DNA of 64,000 bases from DATFVJ01 sp963820395 (GCA_963820395.1 CAWGAE010000031.1:33393-97392), one strand, 5' to 3'; positions 1 through 10,170 are shown, counted from the first letter of the stretch. The notes: a model not told the origin generated them from the letters alone. Translations and numbers: made by a program.

Positions 1-104
1 CACGGCCATCAGCACTCCCGTCCTGTCGGTCAGGGCCCGCAATAGTGGCGCTTGCCGCGCGGCGGGTGTGGTTGCGAGGTGTCGGCGGACGGCCGTCCGG
101 GCGG

Positions 105-902
105 TCAGCGTCCCTGGAACTGGAGCGGTTCCTTTCGCACGAAGGCCTGTGTCGCGGCCACGTGGTCGGCCGTCCCGGCCAGGCGCTCCTGCAGTTCCGC
201 TTCCTTGTCGAGGGATTCGCTCAGGCTGTGGCTTGCCGCGAAATCCAGCGCCTCCCTGATCGCCGAGTAGGCGGCAGTCGGGCCCTTGGCCAGGTTTCCC
301 GCTAGCTGCCGCGCCGCCGCCGCAAGTTCCTCAGCTGGTATTACGGACCTGACCAGCCCGAGTTCGAGCATCCGCGCCGCGTCGACAGGCTCGGCGAGCA
401 TGAGAAGCTCCGCCGCACGGCCCCGGCCGACGAGCCGCTGCAGGGTCCACGAAGCCCCAGTGTCTGGACCGAAGCCGACCCGCGCGAACGCCATCAGCAT
501 GCTCGCGTCCGCCGCCGCAAGCCTCAGGTCGCATGCCAGCGCCAGCGATGCGCCTGCCCCGGCGGCAATCCCGTTCACGGCGGCGACGACCGGCTTGGGC
601 ATCGTCACGACCGCGTGCACGATCGGGTTGTAGTGCTGCCGTACAGTGTCTGCTCCCCCTCCTACCTCGAGAGCCGCTGCGTGCTCGCGCAGATCCTGGC
701 CGCCGCAGAAGCCGCGGCCGGCGCCGGTGATGATGACCGCCCTGACGGCCGCGTCGGCTGCCGCCACCTCAAGGGTCTCAAGCAGCCTGCCCTTCATCGC
801 GGCTGTAAGCGAGTTCATCGCCGCTGGACGGTTCAGCGTCACGGTCGCTACCGCGCCGTCGACATCGAAAAGGACGCAGTCATTAGCCGCGCTGTCCGAC
901 AT
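105..902 (-). CDS. Enoyl-CoA hydratase/isomerase family protein (PaaG-like)
   Basis: A 265-residue crotonase-fold enzyme acting on acyl-CoA thioesters in the cytoplasm. The two oxyanion-hole segments are visible: GFCGGQDL at about residues 64-71 and NGIAAGAGASLALACDLR at about 110-127. The segment VGFGPDTG places an Asp at about 147, where PaaG-type ring-epoxide isomerases carry their catalytic Asp; no hydratase Glu pair is obvious. The length is normal for the family. It lies 9 bp downstream of a PaaX-type regulator on the same strand, which fits aromatic-acid (phenylacetyl-CoA-like) degradation, but no other paa genes are present. The family is certain. The substrate is inferred from the Asp and the neighbour only. 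Confidence 0.9.
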   Translation of the reverse strand: MSDSAANDCVLFDVDGAVATVTLNRPAAMNSLTAAMKGRLLETLEVAAADAAVRAVIITGAGRGFCGGQDLREHAAALEVGGGADTVRQHYNPIVHAVVTMPKPVVAAVNGIAAGAGASLALACDLRLAAADASMLMAFARVGFGPDTGASWTLQRLVGRGRAAELLMLAEPVDAARMLELGLVRSVIPAEELAAAARQLAGNLAKGPTAAYSAIREALDFAASHSLSESLDKEAELQERLAGTADHVAATQAFVRKEPLQFQGR

Positions 903-911
903 GAAGCCTCC

Positions 912-1712
912 TCAGGTGGTTACCAGCCCTGTGTCGGTTCGCAGACAACGGTCCACGAACCGCGCGGCGGGAGGCAAGAGCCGGGCCGCCTCGGCGTCGA
1001 ACAAGTCGGCCGCCTTCCGCGCCGGCCACTGACCAGGCAACAACTGGGCGGGCAGCGCTGGGTCGGAGAACAGGAATCTTCGCCACTCGTGCACGAGCCT
1101 GCTCCGCACGGCGAAGGCGGTCTCGTCCGTCGGCTCTGTCCCCGCCTGCGCGAGCAGGTCATCCGCCACTCCGAACCAGCGCTGGTAAGAGCGGGCCAGG
1201 CCATCCAGGTCCCACACGCGGGCGGCGAGTCCGCGATCGTCACCCTCGTACTGGGTAACGAACTGCTGAGCGCGGACGCGTTCCGTGTCAAGCAGCGCGT
1301 CGAGTTCGGGCGATGGACGCGGGCTGATCCACGTCGACTCGTCGAGCGGCGCGTAGCCGAGATACCTGAGCCCTGCACGCAGCCGCTCACGTCGTGATCT
1401 ATCGCTTGTCCGCTCGGTGATGATGAGATGCCATCGGCCGTCCCACTCGCGCCTGCTCCGCCGGTAGATCCGGTCTGCGGCTTCGTCCAGCCGGTGAATG
1501 GCACGGCGGGTGAGGGCATATCCGGCACCTTCGGGCATCCGCGCCGATTCGAGCCATCCCTGCCGGGCCATGCGCGACACCGCGGTCCGGACAGCCGGGG
1601 GACTGATGCCGAGCGGCGCGAGCAGCCGGACTAGCGCGGCGATCGGCGCGCGATCGCCGCGTGATCGCAGGTGATCGCCGTAAAGATCGAAAAGGGCCGA
1701 GCGTGCTTCCAC
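912..1712 (-). CDS. PaaX family transcriptional regulator
   Basis: A GntR-like winged-helix repressor family that responds to acyl-CoA (phenylacetyl-CoA in the characterised members). The N-terminal HTH reads ALFDLYGDHL then PPAVRTAVSRMARQGWL, typical of PaaX. The longest frame opens at 1802, but homology begins at EARSALFDLY, so I choose the GTG at 1712-1710, giving 266 residues. It is followed after 9 bp by the enoyl-CoA hydratase, probably as one transcript. A 10-bp direct repeat lies about 50 bp upstream of the GTG and is a candidate operator. The family is confident; the ligand is not known from the sequence. Confidence 0.88.
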   Translation of the reverse strand: MEARSALFDLYGDHLRSRGDRAPIAALVRLLAPLGISPPAVRTAVSRMARQGWLESARMPEGAGYALTRRAIHRLDEAADRIYRRSRREWDGRWHLIITERTSDRSRRERLRAGLRYLGYAPLDESTWISPRPSPELDALLDTERVRAQQFVTQYEGDDRGLAARVWDLDGLARSYQRWFGVADDLLAQAGTEPTDETAFAVRSRLVHEWRRFLFSDPALPAQLLPGQWPARKAADLFDAEAARLLPPAARFVDRCLRTDTGLVTT

Positions 1713-2118
1713 GCGATCTAGTGTGGCGGCTCTTGTTGTGAGTGCGCAGGCGGCCCTTTGTCCCACAATCGGCTTTATCCCACAATCGCACCGTGCCACC
1801 ATCCATGCTGGTGTCCAGGAATCTGCCGTCTTGCCGTCCGTGCGGAACGCTACCGACTCGAACGCGTCAAAGCCGGTGTGGCCGCGCAGTATCCGTCACC
1901 CTGCCGGGCAGTGGCGTGGCAGCCTGTGCCGGGCCTGGCGATGCCCGCACGATGCCCGCACGCACAGGATGGGAAGCTGATCGTTACCATTCCGGGCCCG
2001 GAGACGGGATAATAGGTACCAGTGATCGACGAGCTTGAGGCTGGCTGGTCCCGCCGCGGGCGCCGGGCCGTATCGGCCCGGAAGGTCTATGCGGCCCCAG
2101 ACAGGAAGGGGATGCAGG
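1713..2118. other. Intergenic region between divergent paaX-like gene and DUF3117 gene
   Basis: About 400 bp between divergent genes. Apart from the 10-bp direct repeat at 1761-1787 I see no conserved element; it should hold the promoters for both directions. Confidence 0.5.
1761..1787. promoter_or_regulatory. Direct repeat, candidate PaaX-type operator
   Basis: Two identical 10-mers, TCCCACAATC, at 1761-1770 and 1778-1787, separated by 7 bp (17-bp period, about 1.6 helical turns). They lie about 50 bp upstream of the chosen start of the divergent PaaX-type regulator. Position and perfect repetition suggest a regulator site; the assignment is inference. Confidence 0.45.
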
Positions 2119-2292
2119 ATGGCGGCGATGAAGCCGCGGACAGGCGACGGTCCGCTGGAAGTCACTAAGGAGGGCCGCGGCATCGTCATGCGTGTCCCGC
2201 TCGAGGGTGGTGGGCGCCTCGTGGTCGAGCTCTCGGCGGACGAGGCCAACCAGCTGGGCGACGCGCTCAAGTCCGTCGTCAGCGTCGGCTGA
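2119..2292 (+). CDS. DUF3117 family protein
   Basis: A 57-residue protein starting MAAMKPRTGDGPLEVTKEGR, which matches the near-invariant actinobacterial DUF3117 family (Rv1211 type) in length and sequence. The ATG at 2119 follows an AAGGGGATGCAGG stretch that serves as ribosome binding site; an upstream in-frame extension from 2035 is unlikely. Function is unknown. It sits 6 bp before the aminopeptidase start, as the first gene of a rightward pair. Confidence 0.93.
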   Translation: MAAMKPRTGDGPLEVTKEGRGIVMRVPLEGGGRLVVELSADEANQLGDALKSVVSVG

Positions 2293-2298
2293 AGCCGG

Positions 2299-4009
2299 GT
2301 GCTGCACGTCACGATCACCGCGGCGACCGCCTCGGGGCCATCGCCGTTGCGCGACTACATCGCTGCAACACGCGAGTCCGGTGAACTCGTCGATTTCGCC
2401 GTCGTGCCGGTACGTTCCGCCGATGCGGAGCCCGGCGCCGGCGCCCCTGGTGGCAACGGCAAACACGACAGCGACGCTTACGATCGCGTCGGCCCGGCTG
2501 GTTATGACCCTGCGCGCCATGCGGTGGCAGGACCGGGCGCTGCGGAACTAGAGCCGTTTCTTCTCGGGGGCGTACGCGGGCTGCTTGCGTCGTACGACGC
2601 ATCTGGCGCTGCGGGCGAGATAACAGAGGCGGTTACCGACCTGGGCAACGGCCTTGTGCGGCTGATGCTTATCGGTACAGGCGACGGGTCGGCCGCGGCA
2701 TGGAGTCGCGCTGGCGCCGTCCTTGGGCGCCGGGTAGCGGGCGGCCGAACGGCGGTGGCAACGCTCCCCGGCGATGCCTCACCGGATGCCGTGCAGGCTT
2801 TCACAGAAGGCGTGCTGCTCGGATCGTACCGGTATGTGTTCGCCCCTGACGACGAATCCGGTATCGCACGCGCACCAGGTGTGCGAGGCGGATCGGCACC
2901 CGGTGTGCCCGCAGGACCCGGTGTGCCCGCAGGACCCGGTGCGCGAGGCAAGCCGGGCGCGCCAAGCGGAGCCGTTCGGCTGCTTGCCACGGAACCGGCT
3001 GATGCGACCGTCATTTCGGCTGCAGCCGGCCGTGCGGCCGCTGTGGCCGGGGCGGTCGCGTTCGCGCGCGACCTGGTCAACACGCCGTCCGCGCGCAAGA
3101 GCCCGCAATGGCTGGCGGACCAGGCGACGGAGCTGGCGCAGCGGTGTGGCCTTGGCGTACGCGTGCGCGGCGGGGACGAGCTCGCCGCAGGCAGGTTTTG
3201 GAGGCATTGTCGCGGTCGGATCCGGCTCATCGCACCCGCCGCGGCTGATCGAGCTCAGCTACGAGCCCGACGGGTGGGACATCCACGTCGTGCTCGTGGG
3301 CAAGGGCATCACCTTCGACAGCGGCGGCCTGTCGCTGAAGCCGCTCGACGGCATGAAGACCATGAAGACGGACATGGCTGGTGCGGCGGCGGTCATCGCG
3401 GCCATGACTGCGCTCGGTGCCCTCGGAGCGCGGGTCAAGGTCACAGGGCTGGTGGCTGCCGCGGAGAACATGCCGTCCGGGTCGGCGATGCGGCCGGGTG
3501 ACGTGATAACCCAGTTCGGCGGGCGGACCGTGGAAGTGCTCAACACCGACGCCGAGGGGCGCCTGGTGCTCGCCGATGCGCTGGCCTACGCCGACCTGAC
3601 GATTGACCCGGACATGATCGTGGATCTTGCCACGCTGACCGGGGCGGCCCGGATCGCACTTGGCACGACGCTCGGCGCCATGTTCACCGATGACGACGAC
3701 CTGGCCGCCGCGCTGGCCAGCGCCGGGGAGACAGGCGGGGAACGCCTGTGGCGGCTGCCGCTCTTCGACGAGTACCGCGAGCTCCTCGATTCTGGGGTGG
3801 CTGACCTCGCGAACATCCCCGCCCGCCGCCATGGCCCGCCCGGCGCGATCGCGGCCGCGCTCTTCTTGCGCGAATTCAGCGGGGGACGCCGTTGGGCACA
3901 TCTGGACATCGCAGGGCCGGCCCGCTCGACCACCGATGACGGCGAGATGACTAAGGGGGGCACCGGCTTCGGCACCCGGTTGCTCCTGCGGTGGCTGGCT
4001 GGCCTGTAG
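2299..4009 (+). CDS. pepA: Leucyl aminopeptidase (M17), interrupted by one +1 frameshift
   Basis: Cytosolic Zn/Mn M17 aminopeptidase that releases N-terminal residues and takes part in peptide turnover. The N-terminal domain is read from a GTG at 2299; the catalytic domain lies in the next frame and carries VGKGITFDSGG, MKTDMAGAA and the signature NTDAEGRLVLAD. The break is at about 3193: removing one A gives the family motif LAAGGFGGI and a 569-residue protein. An 18-bp repeat encoding GVPAGP twice sits in the linker at about 2900-2940. All metal and catalytic motifs are present on both sides of the break, so I think one sequence error is likelier than decay, though a true pseudogene is possible. 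Confidence 0.9.
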
Positions 4010-4063
4010 CGGCCGCGCGGGTAGGGCGTCGGCAGCGCCTGCCATGTGCGCGTCCGGAATTTG

Positions 4064-4705
4064 CTATGCGGGCGGCTTCTTGATCGCCGCCAGCAGGCCG
4101 TCACCAACCGGCAGCAGCAGTGGTATCAGCCGCTCATCGTCCCGGACCTGGGCGCCAAGCTCTCGCAGTGCCACCGCCTCAGGGTCGCGCTGCGTCGGAT
4201 CGGCCACCCTGCCGCCGCATAGTGCGTTGTCGAACGCGACGATCCCGCCCGGCCGCAGCAGCCGCAGGCCTTCTGCGAAGTAATCGAGGTACTCCTGTTT
4301 GGTGGCGTCGCAGAACACCATGTCGTAACCGCCGTCGGTGAGGCGCGGCAGCACATCGAGCGCGCGGCCGCTGATGAGGCGGTAGCGGTTGCCCGCGAAA
4401 CCAGCCTCCGTGAACGCCTTGCGGGCGAGCCGTTGATGCTCGGCTTCAACGTCGACGCTGGTGAGGACGCCGTCCGGGCGCATGCCGCGCAGTAGCCAGA
4501 TACCCGAGGTGCCACAGCCAGTGCCCACCTCCGCGACCGACCTCGCGCCGATCGCGGCGGCAAAGAAGCGAAGCGCCGCGCCCGCCCCGGGACCGACCGG
4601 CGAGGCGCCGCCAACCTCTTCGGCGTTCACGCGGGCCGTCATTAGCGGTTCGTCTTCGGCGAAGAAACCTTCGACATAGGCCAGTATGGCCTCTGAGCTG
4701 CTGAT
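4064..4705 (-). CDS. O-methyltransferase (Rv1220c-like), apparent ATC start
   Basis: SAM-dependent class I methyltransferase of the small-molecule/catechol O-methyltransferase type. The SAM-binding motif VAEVGTGCGTSGIWLL and the later MVFCDATK segment are clear, and the C-terminus DERLIPLLLPVGDGLLAAI matches the family. The first standard start is the ATG at 4642, but family homology begins about 20 residues earlier (SSSEAILAYVEGFF). In that frame the only candidate start is ATC at 4705-4703, exactly 5 nt after a perfect AGGAGG (4716-4711). I therefore annotate 213 residues from ATC. The substrate is unknown. It is divergent from sigE, an arrangement I remember from mycobacteria. Confidence 0.87.
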   Translation of the reverse strand: MSSSEAILAYVEGFFAEDEPLMTARVNAEEVGGASPVGPGAGAALRFFAAAIGARSVAEVGTGCGTSGIWLLRGMRPDGVLTSVDVEAEHQRLARKAFTEAGFAGNRYRLISGRALDVLPRLTDGGYDMVFCDATKQEYLDYFAEGLRLLRPGGIVAFDNALCGGRVADPTQRDPEAVALRELGAQVRDDERLIPLLLPVGDGLLAAIKKPPA

Positions 4706-4887
4706 CGCTGCCTCCTTACGACATGCCCTTTCTGCTGCCGCAGCTTACCGGCCGTGGGCTTGACACGCTGCCGCACTGCTCGACGTGTGCCTCGCCGGGA
4801 ACCGGCCGGGCCGATGCGGCGTTGTTCCAGCAGGCGTGGACAGCCGGCTACTGGGCAGGTTGGCGGAATCGGAGAAGACCGGGCACG

Positions 4888-5523
4888 ATGGTCGTGACGC
4901 AGACGGGCGGGCGGAGAGGGGCAGCGGTGGATGGGACGGGACCGCCGTCGGCTGCTACTCCGCAATGGACCCCCCCGAGCTGGGAAGAAGTCGTCCGTAC
5001 GCACTCCGGACGCGTCTACCGCCTCGCCTACCGGCTGACCGGGAACAGCCACGACGCCGAGGATCTGACGCAGGAGGTGTTCGTCCGCGTTTTCCGGTCA
5101 CTGTCGAGCTATTCGCCGGGTACGTTCGAGGGGTGGCTGCACCGGATCACGACAAACCTGTTCCTCGACATGGCGCGGCGCCGTCAGCGGATACGTTTCG
5201 AGGGCCTCGGCGATGACGCCGCACAGCGGCTCCACGCCGCTACGGGTCCAACCCCTGCGGAGGCGTTCGAGGAGCGTCACCTTGAGGCCGACGTCTATGC
5301 CGCGCTTGCGGCCCTCCCGCCCGAATACCGCGCAGCAGTGGTCCTCTGTGACATCGAGGGCCTGTCCTACGAGGAGATCGCGGCCACACTCGGGGTGAAA
5401 CTGGGCACGGTGCGCAGCCGCATCCACCGTGGGCGCGCCCATCTGCGGTGTGCTCTCGACCACCGCAGGCCGCGCGGGCCGTATTTGCGACCAGAATCCT
5501 CGGGGCAGGTCAAGGAATCATGA
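4888..5523 (+). CDS. sigE: ECF RNA polymerase sigma factor SigE
   Basis: A 211-residue extracytoplasmic-function sigma factor. Region 2 includes YRLAYRLTGNSHDAEDLTQE and FEGWLHRITTNLFLDMARR; region 4 includes ALPPEYRAAVVLCDIEGLSYEE followed by LGVKLGTVRSRIHRGRAHL, the HTH that contacts the -35 element. The ATG at 4888 is preceded by GGAGAAGACC. The stop overlaps the anti-sigma ATG (ATGA), so sigma and anti-sigma are translationally coupled. It heads a stress operon with rseA, rseB, htrA and tatB, expected to control envelope-stress genes including itself. Confidence 0.93.
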   Translation: MVVTQTGGRRGAAVDGTGPPSAATPQWTPPSWEEVVRTHSGRVYRLAYRLTGNSHDAEDLTQEVFVRVFRSLSSYSPGTFEGWLHRITTNLFLDMARRRQRIRFEGLGDDAAQRLHAATGPTPAEAFEERHLEADVYAALAALPPEYRAAVVLCDIEGLSYEEIAATLGVKLGTVRSRIHRGRAHLRCALDHRRPRGPYLRPESSGQVKES

Positions 5524-6185
5524 GTCACCTGGGAGATCGCCTGTCCGCGCTTGTCGACGGTGAGCTCAGCCATGGCGAGCGGGACCGTTTGCACGTACAT
5601 TTGGCCGCTTGCGCGGAATGCCGGGCCGAGGCAGCGGCGTTGCGCGCCCTCAAGCGGCGGGTGGGGGAACTCGGGGAAGCGGTCATGGACACGAGATTGC
5701 TCGAGCGGCTGTTCGCGCTTGCCGAGCCTGGTGAGCCTGTTCCGGGGCGGCGGCGTGTGTTTCCCGGATCGGCGAGGCCGCGCCCCGCATTGCTCACCTA
5801 CTCCGACGCCCACTTCCCGGGCGGCCAGGCGCGCGGGATACAGGCACTCGCGGGCCGCTCGGCGAAAGGTGGCCCGGCGAAAGGTGGCCCGGCGAAAGGT
5901 GGCAGGGCCAGGGCTGGCAGGGCCCCGCGGCGACCTGGGCAGCCGACGGGGCGGTCAGGCAGCCGGCGGGCGCACTACGTGGTCGCCGGTGTCGTCTCTT
6001 TCGTCGTCGGTATGGGCGGATTGTCGTTCATTGTGGGCGGCGGGTCGGGTGCGCCGGGCCCGCGCATTAACCCGCCGGTGGAGATGTTCACAGTGGAGCA
6101 TTCCGTTACGACGGGTGAGATCCCCTTCGCCAATCCGACCGCCACGTTCTTGCCCACGCCGAACGCACCGCGCCGAGGACCGTGA
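5520..6185 (+). CDS. rseA: Zinc-binding anti-sigma factor (RseA-like)
   Basis: A 221-residue membrane anti-sigma factor. The N-terminal ZAS motif H-x3-C-x2-C is seen in HLAACAEC at about residues 28-35, the fold that sequesters ECF sigma factors. A single transmembrane helix (VVAGVVSFVVGMGGLSFIV) lies near residue 165, with a short extracytoplasmic tail. Between them is a basic low-complexity linker with three tandem 15-bp units encoding AKGGP. The start overlaps the sigE stop, and the stop overlaps the next gene's GTG. Regulated proteolysis of such proteins releases the sigma factor. Confidence 0.88.
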   Translation: MSHLGDRLSALVDGELSHGERDRLHVHLAACAECRAEAAALRALKRRVGELGEAVMDTRLLERLFALAEPGEPVPGRRRVFPGSARPRPALLTYSDAHFPGGQARGIQALAGRSAKGGPAKGGPAKGGRARAGRAPRRPGQPTGRSGSRRAHYVVAGVVSFVVGMGGLSFIVGGGSGAPGPRINPPVEMFTVEHSVTTGEIPFANPTATFLPTPNAPRRGP

Positions 6186-7409
6186 GAGCCGCCGTCCCCG
6201 CGGAAACCCGACCGGTGACCAGGCCGGTTGGCTCGGCAGTTACGTCGGTGGCGTTGCTGGTCCTGGTGCTGGCAACCGCGCTCGTCATCATCACGGGCGC
6301 CGAGGCACTGTCGCCCGGGGCAGTGAGTTCGCAGTCCCGGTCTCATGCGGGCAGGCCGGCCTGCCGGGTATGCCGCCGCCCACCGCGCCGCTGGTGACTT
6401 CTCGGTGTCGCACGGCGCGGTGCGGACCATCAGCCCGGCTGACGACGAGGGCCTGTTGTTGCTGCGGAAGGCGGCATCCGCGGGACGGACTGTTCCCTAC
6501 GAAGGCGTCCAGATCATCTCCTGGTGGAGCCCGGACGGATCGACAGCGGTGGCTGTGGATGTCACACACCAGCCGCGGCTGGGAACGTTGCTGCAGGCTG
6601 TGGGTGCCGGTAACACGCCCGGCGGGCAGGCCTTCGTGCCAGGCGGGCCAGGAGCGCAGCCGGGCGATGTGCTCGGTGTTACCGAGGACACCTTTGCCCT
6701 GCTTTCCGCAAATTACCAGGTCGTCCCGGCAGGAACTGGTTCGTCGTGTGACCGGCCCGCCACGATCGTGGAGGCGCTTCGCGCTGACGGCACCCTCGCC
6801 GCCAAGTTCTGGCTGGACGATGTGACGAAAATTACGCTGCGCCGTGAGCTCTTCGACGACCAGTCCCGGATGATCAACGAGAGCACCTTCATCGACCTTA
6901 AGTTCGGCGACCGTGCAGCGGCAGCCTCGGTGCAGGCACAATCCGATCTCGCGTCCGCCGCCGCGGCAAGGCCGTGGAACATCCTGACCGCCGCCGACCT
7001 TCGCCGGCTGCGGGCAAGGGGCTGGCCGCTGCCGGCCGAGTTGCCTCGCGGGCTGGTGCTCTTCGATGCGCGACAGGCGGTCACGCCTTCTGGCCAGGTG
7101 TTCCAGCTTGGCTATTCAGACGGGCTTTCCGGCGTGTCGCTGTTCGTGCAGCGGGGGGGTCTGTCGCGCGAACTCGCCGGCTGGCGAGAGGTTGAGATTG
7201 GCGGCCGGACCGTATTTGCGCGCGACCCGATCGGGCAGGGCATCACCTGGTCCAGCCGCGGTCACGTGCTTACGCTCATAGCCGATGCCCCGGCCGCCAC
7301 GATCGGCGCTGTCGTCAGGGCGCTGCCGTACGATGCCCAGCGTGGCTTCTGGTCGCGTCTCGGGTACGGCTTCGTGCGCGTCGTCTCCTGGGTGAACCCA
7401 TTCGGATGA
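6182..7409 (+). CDS. MucB/RseB-like sigma-E regulatory protein, +1 frameshift near the signal peptide
   Basis: An exported protein expected to bind the anti-sigma factor outside the membrane and sense envelope damage. The GTG at 6182 overlaps the rseA stop. The first frame encodes a hydrophobic signal/anchor (VALLVLVLATALVIITG); the rest is in the next frame, with GRTVPYEGVQIISWW and, near the end, LGYSDGLSGVSLFVQRG, both typical of MucB/RseB proteins. The shift must lie between 6320 (an in-frame stop in the second frame) and 6397. Removing one base gives 408 residues. The intact conserved body suggests sequence error. Confidence 0.8.
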
Positions 7410-7639
7410 GACCGGGTCGGCAGATGTCGGCCTGTCCGGTATGGATCATGATTGGACCTGCAATATCGCCCTGGCGTGCATGAAAGGGTCATTGCGCGGG
7501 CACGCCTCACGCGAACATGTATCTATGCCACGTGCAGTTGGCGCGCGTTAACTTGGGCGCGCGTGAGCGGGCGACGCCACGGGGTGGGCAAGCCGAGCAC
7601 GGTGTGCTCGACAGGCGCTGCGGTGCAGGGAGTAGGGAC

Positions 7640-9470
7640 ATGACGACCGACGAACCCGGGCGCGCGCGGCCGGGGCCACGGGGACCAGGGCCTGGGCGTA
7701 TGGAGCCTGAGCACGCTCAGCCCGGGGCCCCTCAGGCTGAGAATGCTGCCCAGCCAGAGTTTGCCCAGCCCGAGAGCGCCCAGCCCGAGAGCGCCCAGCC
7801 CGGAGGTGCCCAGCCCGGAGGTGCCCAGCCCGGAGGTGCCCAGCCCGGAGGTGCCCAGCCCGGAGGTGCCCAGCCCTTGAGCGCCCCGCGGGGAAGCGCC
7901 CCGCCCGGCAGCGCCCCGCCCGCAGGTGCCCAGCCTGAGAGCGCCCCGCCCGGCAGCGCCCAGCCTGGGGGGGAAGGACACCGCGCCGCCGGGGAACCGC
8001 CATGGCCCACCGCCCCGCGGACGCAAGGTGCCGCGGCGGAACTGCCGCCACCCTGGGCTTCGGCTCAGGGTGGCGGTATGGTGGTGGATTCACCCGAATC
8101 AGCGGCACGCCCGGAGGGGCCGGGGGCGCACCAGGTGGGTCCGGGAGTGTACCAGCAGGGCCCTGGTGGCTACCGGCCCGGTCCTGAGGCTTACCGACCG
8201 TGGTACGGCCCTCACCCGCCAGCCGTGGCCGGGGGGCCGCCAGGCGTGGCCGGGGGGCCGCCAGGCGTGGCCGGGGGGCCGCCAGGCATGGCTGCGGAGC
8301 CACCAGCCATGGCCGGGGAGCCGCTAGGCGGGCCGATGAAGCGCAGGAGCCCGCGCACCGGCACTCTCGTCGCGCTTGGCCTGTGCATTGCGGTGATCGC
8401 GGCGCTTCTCGGCGGGCTGATCGGCGGATACGTAGGCTCGCGGCGGGCATTGGGTGCGGCGTCCGCCCAGGCCTACAACCCTGGGCGGACGCCTGCCGCT
8501 GTGACGAACCGTCCGCCCACGTCCATCGCCGGAATCGCCGCGAGGATCCTGCCCAGTGTGGTGATGATCAAGGTGAACGGCGGGACGGGAACGGGCTCTG
8601 GGTTCATCATCGATGGTGGCTACATCATCACCAACAACCACGTAATAACCCTGGACGGCCAGGTCAGTAACGCGAAACTTCAGGTTGTCTTCAACAGTGG
8701 CCAGACCGCGCCCGCCAAGCTGATCGGCACGGACCCCTACTCGGACATCGCGGTGATCCGGCCGGCAGGGTATCTCGAACTTGTTCCCGCTGCGGCTGGG
8801 CAACTCGGACAGCGTGGTAGTCGGGGACCCGGTGATCGCGGTCGGCTCACCGCTCGGGCTTGCGGGTACGGTTACCAGCGGTATCGTGAGCGCGCTCAAC
8901 CGCCCAGTCCAGGCGGGCGACCAGACGGGCAGCACATCGGAGGCCTACATCGACTCAATCCAGACCGACGCGCCGATCAACCCGGGAAACTCGGGCGGCC
9001 CGCTCGTGAACGCGCAGGGGCAGGTGGTGGGCGTGAACTCAGCCATAGCCACGCTCGGCACCGGTTCGGTTGACGGCGGCGGGCAGAGCGGCAGCATCGG
9101 CCTTGGTTTCGCGATCCCGATCAACCAGGTCCGCCGGGTGGCTCAGGAACTCGTCCAGACGGGTAAGGCGGTCCACCCGGTTATCGGCGCGAGTCATCGA
9201 CATGTCCTATGCGGGGATCGGCGCGAGGATCGCGACGTCGAGCACCGGGGGACAGCCGCCCATCATACCAAGGCGGGCCAAGCGCCAAGGCGGGTCTGCG
9301 GCCTGGAGACGTGATCGTGGCCTTTGATGGCAAGCCGGTTACCAGCGCCGATGAGCTGATCGTTGACATCCGCAGCCGCCAGCCGGGTGACAAGGTGCAG
9401 ATAACATTCACCCGCGGCGGGGCGCGGCGGACGGTCACCGCTCACCCTCGGGTCCGCCAGTTCCTCGTGA
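7640..9470 (+). CDS. htrA: HtrA/DegP-type serine protease with PDZ domain, four +1 frameshifts
   Basis: Membrane-anchored envelope protease/chaperone of the stress regulon. A Pro/Gln-rich cytoplasmic N-terminus contains 15-bp repeats (QPGGA five times) and 21-bp repeats (VAGGPPG three times), followed by a TM helix (TLVALGLCIAVIAALLGGLIGG). The catalytic triad is visible as His in TNNHVI, Asp in DPYSDIAVI and Ser in NPGNSGGPLV, then a PDZ domain (AKAGLRPGDVIVAFDG). The protein passes through four frame changes at about 8770, 9192, 9271 and 9440, each a single extra base. Removing four bases gives exactly 608 codons ending TVTLTLGSASSS at the TGA 9468-9470. Four independent +1 shifts in an otherwise conserved gene point to insertion-type sequence errors. 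Confidence 0.87.
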
Positions 9471-9606
9471 ATCCCAGCTGCGAGCCCAGGCCGGCCCCAG
9501 CTGCGCAGGCCGCTGCGCGGTGCCCGATCTGGCGATGGACGGTTTACATTAGAGAGGTCGCTCGGGCACTTGCCCGGCGTGTGCCGTCGCCTTGGTGGGG
9601 ATCTGC

Positions 9607-9966
9607 GTGTTCGACCTGTCCATCGGCAAGCTCCTGGTGCTAGGCGTGATCGCCCTCGTCCTCTTCGGGCCGGACCAGCTGCCGAGGATGGCCGCGCAGG
9701 CGGGCCGGGCCCTGCGGGACCTTCGCCGGATGGCTGACGGTGCGACGAAGGATCTCCGGGAAGGGCTTGGCCCTGAGTTCTCCGAGTTCGACATCGCCGA
9801 TCTCAACCCGAAGAATTTCGTGCGCAAGCATCTCTTCGATGACCTAGACGACCTCAACGAGCCCCCGTCGGTTCACTACGCGGCGGACGTGGCCGGCAAC
9901 GGTGCCGCCGGGGGGCGGTCGCTCCCGGCCGGCGAGCGACCGCCCTATGACCGCGAAGCGACGTGA
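9607..9966 (+). CDS. tatB: Sec-independent protein translocase TatB
   Basis: Component of the twin-arginine translocase, forming the substrate receptor with TatC. The N-terminal helix and hinge FDLSIGKLLVLGVIALVLFGPDQLPRMA carry the TatA/B FGP motif, followed by an amphipathic helix (AGRALRDLRRMADGATKDLREGLG). I choose the GTG at 9607 because GGTGGGG lies 6 nt upstream; a TTG at 9592 is possible but less likely. Length 119 residues. It closes the sigE-rseA-rseB-htrA operon. Confidence 0.9.
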   Translation: MFDLSIGKLLVLGVIALVLFGPDQLPRMAAQAGRALRDLRRMADGATKDLREGLGPEFSEFDIADLNPKNFVRKHLFDDLDDLNEPPSVHYAADVAGNGAAGGRSLPAGERPPYDREAT

Positions 9967-10040
9967 TCCTTCAGCTCCGCTTGCTGCGCCGCCTTCACCA
10001 GCCTTATCGTCGGAGGTAGCGGATCAACGACCCCCACCGC

Positions 10041-10091
10041 AGTCCACAGGGAGGCCAACGAGTCCACAGGGAGGCCAACGAGTCCACAGGG
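10041..10091. repeat. 20-bp tandem repeat, 2.5 copies
   Basis: Unit AGTCCACAGGGAGGCCAACG, two perfect copies and a partial third, in the gap between the convergent tatB and mrp genes. Confidence 0.85.
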
Positions 10092-10170
10092 GGCGGTCAT
10101 GGTACATCTGTACAGCGCTTAGTGCTGGTCCGGGCGGGACCCACCGGAACCCCGTAGGCCCCGGCGAGGG

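Noticed and set aside
3185..3200. Programmed frameshift in pepA
   Set aside because: No slippery heptamer or conserved precedent, and similar shifts occur in unrelated genes here.
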